A stretch of DNA of 6,549 bases from positions 1-6,549 of the forward strand of contig JBKPHS010000194.1 in assembly GCA_046729975.1 (NCBI GenBank), written 5' to 3'. The first letter of the stretch is position 1. Every line of letters begins with the position of its first letter. Below the pieces are notes generated by a model, which searched no databases, was not told where the DNA came from, and saw nothing but the letters and a program-made list of their open reading frames with translations. The position numbers and the translations under genes are program-made. The DNA is from JBKPHS01 sp046729975 (lineage in GTDB: Bacteria; Actinomycetota; Thermoleophilia; Solirubrobacterales; Thermoleophilaceae). Of this stretch, positions 1-5,443 are shown one piece after another.

Positions 1-1040
1 GCTCCGAGGCCCAGCACCTCGCCCGCGCCACGATCGCGGTCGCGGCCTCGGCGGGCACGGCGCCGGCGCCGCAGCTCGTGTTGCGCGCGATGGCGGGCGG
101 GGCGGTGCCGGTCGTGTCGCGGCTCCCGCAGTACGAGGAGCTCGTGCGTGACGGCGAGCTCGGGCCGCTGTTCGAGCCGCGCGACGCGCTCACCCTCGCG
201 GCCCAGCTCGAGCGCCTCCTCCGCGACCCCGGCCTAGTGCGCGGCTACTCGGACGCGATCGCGAAGACGCGCCACGACTTCGACTGGTCGCGCGTGGCCG
301 ACGAGTACGAGCAGCTCTACGAGCGCATCGCCGCCCGCCGCCACGACCCCGACGGGCGGCCGCAGGTGCGCAAGCGGCTCGGCTCGCGCGACTTCGTCCA
401 CGTGGATCTCCACATGCACACCGACCACTCGCCGGACTGCGCCACGCCGGTCGACACGCTGCTCGATACGGCAAAGCGTGTCGGCCTCGGCGCGATCGCG
501 ATCACGGACCACAACGAGATCTCGGGCGCCCTCGAGGCGCGCGACCGCGCCAACGGGATCAAGGTGATCGTGGCGGAGGAGGTGAAGACCGCGGATCAGG
601 GCGAGGTGATCGGCCTGTTCATCGAGGAGAAGATCCCGCGCGGTATGACGCTCCAGGACACGATCGCCGAGATCCGGCGCCAGGGGGGGCTGATCTATGT
701 CCCCCATCCCTTCGACCGCATGCATTCCGTGCCCGACTACGAGCACCTGCTGGACGTGGTGGAGGACATCGACGCGATCGAGGTCTTCAACCCGCGCGTG
801 GCCTTCTCGGCCTTCAACGAGGAGGCCGCGCGCTTCGCCGCCAAGTACCGGATCGTGGCCGGCGCCGGCTCGGACAGCCACGTCGCGCAGGGGCTCGGCT
901 CGGTGAAGATCCGCATGCGCGACTTCGACGGACCCGAGGAGTTCCTCGAGTCGTTGCGGGACGCGGACATTGTTCGAAAGAAGCAGTCGCTGCCGTACGT
1001 ACAGGCGCTCAAGTTCATCCAGACGCGAGGCAAGAAGTGA
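1..1040 (+). CDS. Glycosyltransferase family 4 C-terminal part fused to a PHP-domain phosphoesterase (5' truncated)
   Basis: The frame is open from the left edge (first whole codon at 3), so the N-terminus lies outside the window. Bases 3 to about 340 encode the tail of a GT-B glycosyltransferase: LVLRAMAGGAVPVVS resembles the GT4 donor-site segment (EAMAAGTPVV), followed by FEPRDALTLAAQLERLL and a closing helix. A PHP domain follows from about 391. It has the full metal-ligand set: HMHTDHS (411-431), ITDHNE (501-518), a Glu at about 579 before GEVIGLF, VPHPFDR (702-719) and GSDSH (867-881). PHP domains hydrolyse phosphoesters with two or three metals. A single chain with both domains suggests a sugar-transfer enzyme carrying its own phosphatase or phosphodiesterase. 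The stop overlaps the start of the next gene. A GTG at 78 could begin a shorter product, but the glycosyltransferase homology continues upstream of it, so I treat the gene as truncated by the window. The substrate is unknown. Confidence 0.88.
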   Translation, partial: SEAQHLARATIAVAASAGTAPAPQLVLRAMAGGAVPVVSRLPQYEELVRDGELGPLFEPRDALTLAAQLERLLRDPGLVRGYSDAIAKTRHDFDWSRVADEYEQLYERIAARRHDPDGRPQVRKRLGSRDFVHVDLHMHTDHSPDCATPVDTLLDTAKRVGLGAIAITDHNEISGALEARDRANGIKVIVAEEVKTADQGEVIGLFIEEKIPRGMTLQDTIAEIRRQGGLIYVPHPFDRMHSVPDYEHLLDVVEDIDAIEVFNPRVAFSAFNEEAARFAAKYRIVAGAGSDSHVAQGLGSVKIRMRDFDGPEEFLESLRDADIVRKKQSLPYVQALKFIQTRGKK

Positions 1041-1693
1041 TGCGGTCGAAAGGACCGGCGGCAGGTCCGTCAAAAGCCAGTGGGACGGTGCCGGCAACTG
1101 ACGACGAGATTCGCGAGACGTACCTCGAGCGCGCGATCCGCGAGCTGAACCAGCTCACGCGCGATATCCAGTCCTGCGAGCACTGCCCGCGGGGCAACCT
1201 GATGCCCGTGCTGGGCTCGGGGCACCCACAGGCCGACATCATGCTGCTCAAGTTCGCCCCGATGCCCTCGGAGATCGAGGAGGGCGTGGCGTTCTACGGC
1301 CGCGCCGGCAGCGCCTTGATGAAGAGCTTCAAGCGGCTCGGGATCGACCCGCTCGCCGTCTACGGCACGGTCTTCGTGAAGTGCCCCGTTCACGACACGG
1401 ACGACTCGGCGCCGGCCTGCCGAGCCCGCGTGCTCGACGAGATCACGATCGTGCAGCCGCGCATCGTCGTGGTGATGGGCGACGAGGCGCTCGAGGAGCT
1501 GAACGACCTGCACATCCCACTCGGCCGCCAGCTCGAGTGGAAGCCGGGCGAGCTGCAGCGCCTGACGCCGTCGATCGAGGCGCTCACCGTCCCGGACATC
1601 GACCGCTCGCTCGACGACGAGGAGGCGAAGCGCGAGTTCTGGGGAGCCTTCCGGACGCTCGGCGAGTGGTACGCCGACTTCCCTCCCTATTAG
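1040..1693 (+). CDS. Uracil-DNA glycosylase superfamily (family 4-like) Fe-S protein with altered active-site motifs
   Basis: This is a protein of about 217 residues; numbers here count from the GTG at 1037, with ATG at 1040 as residue 2. I prefer the ATG because GAGG (1027-1030) sits nine bases before it. The family-4 UDG frame is clear. C47-x2-C50 near the N-terminus, KC116P and C128 supply four cysteines spaced like a 4Fe-4S site. FYGRAG (86-91) matches the PFVGRAG loop, IVVVMGDEAL (143-152) the core strand and helix, and KREFWGAF the terminal helix. The catalytic motifs differ: GEAPG is replaced by KFAPM (72-76), the Asn of TNVVKC by V112, and the His of HPS by T177 in TPS. Known family-4 enzymes remove uracil from DNA; here that activity is doubtful. 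It overlaps the GT-PHP gene at TGATG, so translation is probably coupled. The family call is firm, the function open. Confidence 0.85.
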   Translation: MRSKGPAAGPSKASGTVPATDDEIRETYLERAIRELNQLTRDIQSCEHCPRGNLMPVLGSGHPQADIMLLKFAPMPSEIEEGVAFYGRAGSALMKSFKRLGIDPLAVYGTVFVKCPVHDTDDSAPACRARVLDEITIVQPRIVVVMGDEALEELNDLHIPLGRQLEWKPGELQRLTPSIEALTVPDIDRSLDDEEAKREFWGAFRTLGEWYADFPPY

Positions 1694-1715
1694 CTCGGAG
1701 AGCTACGCTTCCACT

Positions 1716-2138
1716 ATGGCTGCCGAGGCCCGAGTCCTGGTGGTGGCGAATCGCACGGCGGAGTGCCCCGAGCTGCTCGACGCGCTCCGCACCCGGACCA
1801 TGCAGGGACCCTGCGAGTTCACTCTGCTCGTCCCGTCCACGCCGCACGGCATCGCCTGGGCCGCGGACATGCACGGCGCCGGCGAGGAGGCTGAGGAGCA
1901 CCGCGCGGCGTTCCTCCAGGAGCTGCGCGAGGAAGGCCTGAACGTGAAGGACGCGAAGGTCGGCGACCCGGACCCGCTCGCCGCCATCCAGGATGAATGC
2001 AACTTCAACGAGTACGACGAGCTGATCGTCTCGACGCTGCCGCTGCACGTGTCGAAATGGCTGAAGGTCGACCTGCCGCGGAAGGCCGAGGCCGCGACCG
2101 GGCTGCCCGTGAAGCACGTCGTGGGGAGCGCCGCCTGA
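1716..2138 (+). CDS. Small universal-stress-protein-like alpha/beta protein
   Basis: This is a 140-residue soluble protein with no signal peptide or membrane segment. The visible layout is strand RVLVVAN (6-12), a helix, strand CEFTLLVPS (33-41), a long charged helix (about 54-73), GDPDPLAAIQDECN (83-96), strand DELIVSTLP (101-109) and a closing GLPVKHVV (129-136). The order strand, helix, strand, GDP, helix, then D-LIVS with a final PV-VV strand is that of the UspA/adenine-nucleotide alpha-hydrolase-like fold. The ATP-binding G-x2-G-x9-G(S/T) signature of ATP-binding Usp proteins is not seen, so nucleotide binding is uncertain. A GGAGAG lies at 1697-1702, 13 bases before ATG, which is somewhat far. 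The gene starts 22 bases after the UDG-like gene and overlaps the zinc-ribbon gene at TGATG. The fold assignment is inference from pattern; I do not know a specific function. Confidence 0.8.
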   Translation: MAAEARVLVVANRTAECPELLDALRTRTMQGPCEFTLLVPSTPHGIAWAADMHGAGEEAEEHRAAFLQELREEGLNVKDAKVGDPDPLAAIQDECNFNEYDELIVSTLPLHVSKWLKVDLPRKAEAATGLPVKHVVGSAA

Positions 2139-2311
2139 TGGACCTCGAGGAGAAGACCGGCGTCGACCCCGTGATCGAGCGCACCTGCGCCGAGTGCGGC
2201 ACGAAGCTGACCGAGGCGGAGATCAAGGCATCGCTCGACACCGGCGGCCCCTTCCTCTGCACCGTGCACGCGAACGAAGAAGTCGCGCTCGACGAGGACG
2301 TCGCGCCCTAG
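2138..2311 (+). CDS. 57-residue zinc-ribbon protein
   Basis: This very small acidic protein has a CAEC knuckle (C17, C20) and a second half FLCTVH (C41, H44), together a C-x2-C-x20-C-x2-H set typical of a single zinc ribbon. Between them is a short helix TEAEIKASL. The ends are rich in Glu and Asp (the tail is EEVALDEDVAP), which argues against unspecific DNA binding and for a protein partner or adaptor role. The start is the ATG at 2138, which shares its A with the stop of the preceding gene (TGATG). GGGGAG at 2123-2128 is well placed nine bases upstream. The same frame is open further upstream, but that stretch only shadows the Usp-like gene. The stop interlocks with that of the convergent methyltransferase gene. 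I do not recognise a named family. Confidence 0.75.
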   Translation: MDLEEKTGVDPVIERTCAECGTKLTEAEIKASLDTGGPFLCTVHANEEVALDEDVAP

Positions 2312-2317
2312 AGGGCG
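2304..2317. terminator. Small GC hairpin spanning the two interlocked stop codons
   Basis: CGCCC (2304-2308) and GGGCG (2313-2317) form a perfect 5-bp stem around a TAGA loop that holds the stop codons of both convergent genes. A second 5-bp stem, GCGCT (2320-2324) with AGCGC (2330-2334), follows. Neither has a T-tract on either strand, so this is not a textbook intrinsic terminator. It could slow polymerase or protect both 3' ends, or simply be chance in GC-rich DNA. Confidence 0.3.
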
Positions 2318-3738
2318 GGGCGCTCGAGCAGCGCCACGCACTCGATGTGCGGCGTCTGCGGGAACATGTCGACCGGCCTGACCGTGCGGAGCCTGTAGCC
2401 GCCGTCGTCGACCAGCTGGCGCGAGTTGGGCGCCAGCGTCGTGGGGTTGCACGACACGTAGACGATCCGCTGAGCCTCGGCCTCGATGATCCGGCGGACC
2501 ACCTTCTGGGAGAGCCCGGCGCGCGGCGGGTCTACGACGACCACGTCCGGACTGCCCGACTTCTCGAGCAGCTCGCGCATCACGAGCCGCACGTCGCCCG
2601 CGAAGAAGCGGGCGTTGTCCACGCCGTTCAGCTTGGCGTTGTCGATCGCGTCGGCCACCGCCTCCTCGACGAGCTCCACCCCCCAGACCTCGGCGGAGTC
2701 GAGCGCCATGATGAGGGCGATCGTCCCGATCCCGCAGAAGAGGTCGAGCACCTTCTCGCGGCCGGTCAGGCCGGCGAACTCGGCGGCCGCACCGTAGAGC
2801 CGCTCGGCCATCTCGGTGTTGGTCTGGAAGAAGGCGTCGGGTGAGATCCGGAAGCGCAGGCCCGACAGCTCCTCCTCGAGCACGGCCGGACCCTTTACGG
2901 CCTTCGTGTGGCCGCCGCGCGTGGTCTCCGCCACGCCCTCGGCGCGCGTCCACAGGAATGAGTCGGCGGGGGTCGCCGCGGCCAGCTCGTCCACCCGGAA
3001 GTCCGAGCCCGGGCTCGTGACCACGCGGGCCTGGACCTGCCCGGTCCGGCGCCCCTCGCGGACCACCAGGTTGCGGAGGACGCCGGTCTGAGTCTCGCGG
3101 TCCCAGGCGGTCAGGCCCTCATCGCGACACCAGGCCTTCACCGCCTCGCGCACCTCGTCCACGCGCTCGGAGGCGAGGATGTCCAGCTTCACGTCGTCGA
3201 TCAGGTCGAAGCGGCCAGGGCGGTGGAAGCCGAGCACCAGCTCGCCGTCCTCGTCCTCGCCGAACGAGTACTCGAGCTTGTTGCGATAGCGCAGGCGCTC
3301 GTCCGCCGGCACGATCGGCTCGACCGGAGGGCTCTCGAAGCCACCGATGCGCTCGAGCGCCTCGCGGACCTGGGCCTCCTTCTCCTCGAGCTGGCGCTCA
3401 TAGGGGAGTACCTGCCAGGGCGCGCCGGGGTGCGGCACCTCCGGCTCCACGCGGTCGGGACTCGGCTCGAGCAGGTCAACGAGCTCGGCCTCGGCCCACG
3501 AGCGCTTCGACTTCCCGATTCGCGCGCGGACGCGGTCGCCTGGCACCGCGCCTCGCACGAACACGACATATCCCGTCTCGTTGCGCGCGACACCGGCGCC
3601 CCCGTACGCGAGGCGGTCGACCGTCAGCTCGAGCTCGTCGCCACGGCGAGGGCGCGGCGGATACGACGGCTGCGCGCCGGGCACGGCCCGGCGCTTGCCC
3701 ACGGCAGCCTGTTGCTGGGCGCCTGCCACGACGCCCAT
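2308..3738 (-). CDS. RNA m5U methyltransferase, RlmD/TrmA (RumA) family, without Fe-S cysteines
   Basis: This is a 476-residue enzyme that transfers a methyl group from SAM to C5 of a uridine in rRNA or tRNA. An N-terminal TRAM RNA-binding domain occupies about residues 33-93 (ELTVDRLAYGGAGVAR; VPGDRVRARI). The methyltransferase part shows FFQTN (303-307), the SAM-binding loop VLDLFCGIGTIAL (330-342), DPPRAGL (403-409), the nucleophile C430 in YVSCNPTTLA and the general base E466 in TPHIE. Length and order match RlmD-like proteins. The cysteine cluster that usually follows the TRAM domain is missing: residues 97-115 contain PHPGAPWQ and no Cys. This is the last gene of the minus-strand block, 14 bases after the phasin-like gene. 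No Shine-Dalgarno sequence precedes the ATG at 3738, so a GTG about 18 codons in, or reinitiation, is possible. Target specificity (U1939, U747 or tRNA U54) cannot be read from the sequence, so I give no symbol. Confidence 0.93.
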   Translation of the reverse strand: MGVVAGAQQQAAVGKRRAVPGAQPSYPPRPRRGDELELTVDRLAYGGAGVARNETGYVVFVRGAVPGDRVRARIGKSKRSWAEAELVDLLEPSPDRVEPEVPHPGAPWQVLPYERQLEEKEAQVREALERIGGFESPPVEPIVPADERLRYRNKLEYSFGEDEDGELVLGFHRPGRFDLIDDVKLDILASERVDEVREAVKAWCRDEGLTAWDRETQTGVLRNLVVREGRRTGQVQARVVTSPGSDFRVDELAAATPADSFLWTRAEGVAETTRGGHTKAVKGPAVLEEELSGLRFRISPDAFFQTNTEMAERLYGAAAEFAGLTGREKVLDLFCGIGTIALIMALDSAEVWGVELVEEAVADAIDNAKLNGVDNARFFAGDVRLVMRELLEKSGSPDVVVVDPPRAGLSQKVVRRIIEAEAQRIVYVSCNPTTLAPNSRQLVDDGGYRLRTVRPVDMFPQTPHIECVALLERPAL

Positions 3739-3752
3739 GGTGGCAGGCCCGG

Positions 3753-4571
3753 CTAGCTCAGCTTCGTCTCGATCGAGTTGAGGACCGTCTTGCGGTTCGC
3801 GTTGCGGCGCTCGTAGTCGCGCACCTTGCGGAGCTGCGCGGCGGTCAGGTCGGTGAGCCTGCTCACCACCTGGTCCGCCGTGAGGTCGTCGTAGGCGAGG
3901 ATCGGGAAGTTCGGCCCGACCCCCGCTGCGCGGCGCGCGCGGTCGGCCTGCGCCAGCGGCCCTGACGCCGCGCGAACGGCGCGGCTGCGGGCACCCGACG
4001 CCTGGCCGCGAGCCGCGCCCACGGCTCCGCCGGCCGCCTTGCGCACGCCGGAGGTGCGGCCCTCGATCTCGTCGCGGCCGCGTCCGAGCAGCTGCTCGAG
4101 GTCCTTGAGAACGTCGTTCGTCTGCTTGCGGCCGCGCTCGAGGAGCCCGGAGGCGACGCCCTGGGCGTCGGCCGTGGTCATCCGGCCGCGTTCCACAGCC
4201 TCGCCGAGGACCTCCTCGATGCGATCGCGCGTGAGCAGCACCATCTCCATCGGGCCGATCAGGTTCTTGCGGAGCGCTTCGCGGAACTCGGCGACCGTCT
4301 TCGCCTCGACGCCTGCGCGGCGAGCGCCGCGCGACGCGGTCTGTGAGGTGGTCTTCGCAGCCTTGCGAGCCTTCTGCTGGCGCCCGCGCGCCTGCCCGCC
4401 CTTCTTGGCGGCGGCGCTGCGCTTCGACGCCGACGCGCTCGACGAGGCGCGGCTGCGCGTGCTCGAGGACGAGCGGCTCTTGCTCGCTGAGGCGCGGCTG
4501 GCTCCGGAGCGGCTCGACCCACTCGACTTCTTCCTGCCTCCCGAACTTCCGCTGCTTCGACGCTCAGCCAT
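3753..4571 (-). CDS. Phasin-like protein with N-terminal histone H1-like basic tail
   Basis: This 272-residue protein has three parts. Residues 1-90 are low-complexity Ser/Lys/Arg/Ala-rich sequence (GSSGGRKKSSGSSRSG; KKGGQARGRQQKARKAAK), like the tails of H1-type bacterial nucleoid proteins. Residues 91-170 are amphipathic helix resembling polyhydroxyalkanoate-regulator phasins (LLTRDRIEEVLGEAVERGR; LLERGRKQTNDVLKDLEQLL). After a basic Ala/Gly linker, residues 224-272 form a compact C-terminal module (YDDLTADQVVSRL; LRKVRDYERRN; TVLNSIETKLS) of a type I associate with actinobacterial phasin-like proteins. There is no signal peptide, Cys or Trp. The start at 4571 is fixed by an excellent ribosome binding site, which suggests high expression. 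Likely roles are binding DNA through the tail and a granule or protein partner through the helices. Nothing else in the window concerns PHA, so the granule link is inference. Confidence 0.85.
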   Translation of the reverse strand: MAERRSSGSSGGRKKSSGSSRSGASRASASKSRSSSSTRSRASSSASASKRSAAAKKGGQARGRQQKARKAAKTTSQTASRGARRAGVEAKTVAEFREALRKNLIGPMEMVLLTRDRIEEVLGEAVERGRMTTADAQGVASGLLERGRKQTNDVLKDLEQLLGRGRDEIEGRTSGVRKAAGGAVGAARGQASGARSRAVRAASGPLAQADRARRAAGVGPNFPILAYDDLTADQVVSRLTDLTAAQLRKVRDYERRNANRKTVLNSIETKLS

Positions 4572-4578
4572 CTGCTCC

Positions 4579-4584
4579 CCTCCT
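4579..4584 (-). promoter_or_regulatory. Strong ribosome binding site of the phasin-like gene
   Basis: Read on the minus strand, AGGAGG ends seven bases before the ATG at 4571 and continues as AGGAGGGGAG. It is the closest match to the anti-Shine-Dalgarno consensus among the starts examined in the window. It fixes the start codon and points to strong translation compared with the neighbouring genes. Confidence 0.8.
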
Positions 4585-4585
4585 A

Positions 4586-4622
4586 GTCCCACGAACCTGT
4601 GGTCTGACTTTTCCCCCAAAAG
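4586..4622. other. Two small inverted repeats in the 56-base gap between the EEP and phasin-like genes
   Basis: CCAC (4589-4592) pairs with GTGG (4599-4602), and GTC (4586-4588) can extend the stem to GAC (4606-4608) with a three-base bulge. Next to it, CTTTT (4608-4612) pairs with AAAAG (4618-4622) around a run of five C. The stretch is less GC-rich than its surroundings and is the longest non-coding gap in the window. It could hold a processing site, an attenuator or a promoter for the highly translated downstream gene. No convincing -35/-10 pair was found. Confidence 0.3.
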
Positions 4623-4627
4623 CGGGA

Positions 4628-5443
4628 CTATCTCACCTCGAAGGCCGCGACGACCGGCGCGTGGTCGGAGAGGCGAAGGCGGAGGCCGTCCCGCTCTGGC
4701 AGCTCCCGCGCCTCCGGCGGGAGGCGCCGGGGCCGCTCCGCGACCTCGAGCTCGCGCGCGAATATGTGGTCGATCGCATGGGGCCCGGTGGGGTCGCCGA
4801 GGCCGAAGCGCTCGCGCAGCTCGGTGAATGGCAGCGGGTTGCGCGCGGGGCGAAGGTTGGTGTCTCCACCGAACACGAGCGGGTCGCCGCCGGACCAGTC
4901 CACGGCGTTCGCCGCGGCGGCGATCAGCTCGCCGCTCGCCTTCTCCGGCAGCCCCGCGGACGCATGCAGGTTCGCGAAGCAGACGGTCTCCCCGCCGGGC
5001 AGCCGAATGCGCGCCCAGACCATCCGCCGCTGCTCGGGTCGGCGCGTCAGCGTCATCTTGCGGTGCTCGAGAATCACGCCCGGCGCGCGCACGAACAGCT
5101 GGTTGGACCCTCCCTCCCAGGACGCGATCAGGTCGGGGTTCAGGTTGGCGGCCAGGCGCTGCAGCGGCGGCAGGACATTGCGCGAGGTGAGCACGCGCAC
5201 GCCGTTCGACTTCGTCTGCCGCCCGAAGCGGCGAAACCACAGCGGCGGCGCCTCCTGGAGCATGGCCACGTCCCACTCGTGGCCCGCGATCCAGCTCGCG
5301 AACTCGTCGCGCAGCGGCCGGTTCACCTGTACGTGCGTCCCGTTGCGCTCGGTGATTCGGAGCAGACGAGAGCGGAGGGTGAAGAGCGCCTTGTCGGGCG
5401 GGTAGTCGCGCCCGTGGTAGAGATTCCAGCTGAGGACTCGCAT
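4628..5443 (-). CDS. Endonuclease/exonuclease/phosphatase (EEP) family metal-dependent hydrolase
   Basis: This 271-residue enzyme has the complete DNase I/exonuclease III-type active site in the expected order: SWNLYHG (metal-binding N7), MLQEA (E64), FANLHAS (H160), FGGDTN (D194, N196), AIDHIF (D225, H226) and LSDHAPV (D260, H261). The family cleaves phosphodiester or phosphomonoester bonds in DNA, RNA, sphingolipids or inositol phosphates with Mg2+. The substrate cannot be told from this sequence. No signal peptide is seen, so it is probably cytoplasmic. I choose the ATG at 5443 because MRVLSWNLYHG is the usual beginning of the fold and AGGAAG (minus strand, 5453-5458) lies nine bases ahead. 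The frame stays open up to 5596, but that part is antisense to argF and shows no EEP sequence. It is the first gene of the minus-strand block and starts within the start codon of argF on the other strand. Confidence 0.92.
   Translation of the reverse strand: MRVLSWNLYHGRDYPPDKALFTLRSRLLRITERNGTHVQVNRPLRDEFASWIAGHEWDVAMLQEAPPLWFRRFGRQTKSNGVRVLTSRNVLPPLQRLAANLNPDLIASWEGGSNQLFVRAPGVILEHRKMTLTRRPEQRRMVWARIRLPGGETVCFANLHASAGLPEKASGELIAAAANAVDWSGGDPLVFGGDTNLRPARNPLPFTELRERFGLGDPTGPHAIDHIFARELEVAERPRRLPPEARELPERDGLRLRLSDHAPVVAAFEVR
5432..5436 (+). promoter_or_regulatory. Ribosome binding site of argF, inside the EEP coding sequence
   Basis: GAGGA ends five bases before the ATG at 5442, a workable Shine-Dalgarno sequence. 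It supports the start shown and lies on the strand opposite the first codons of the EEP gene, so the two cannot vary independently. Confidence 0.6.

Noticed and set aside
683..706. A run of seven G followed 11 bases later by a run of five C, as a possible slippage site or hairpin in the PHP domain
   Set aside because: The reading frame is continuous and the conserved motifs on both sides are in phase, so no frameshift is needed. It encodes ordinary PHP residues.
234..1097. A 287-codon minus-strand open frame opposite the PHP domain
   Set aside because: It is a mirror of the strongly supported GT-PHP frame, with Arg/Val/Asp/His-rich noise and no motif.
1997..2137. An upstream extension of the zinc-ribbon gene
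   Set aside because: These codons overlap the Usp-like gene in another frame and read as Arg/Ala-rich noise; the ATG at 2138 has its own ribosome binding site.
1703..2953. A 416-codon minus-strand open frame crossing the small genes and the methyltransferase
   Set aside because: It is out of frame with the clearly identified methyltransferase and antisense to two plausible genes, and its composition is compositional noise (Arg/Ala/Gly/Ser-rich).
5391..5423. TTGTCG with a TAGAGA about 21 bases downstream as an argF promoter
   Set aside because: Both boxes match poorly and the spacing is too long; in this base composition such a match is expected by chance.
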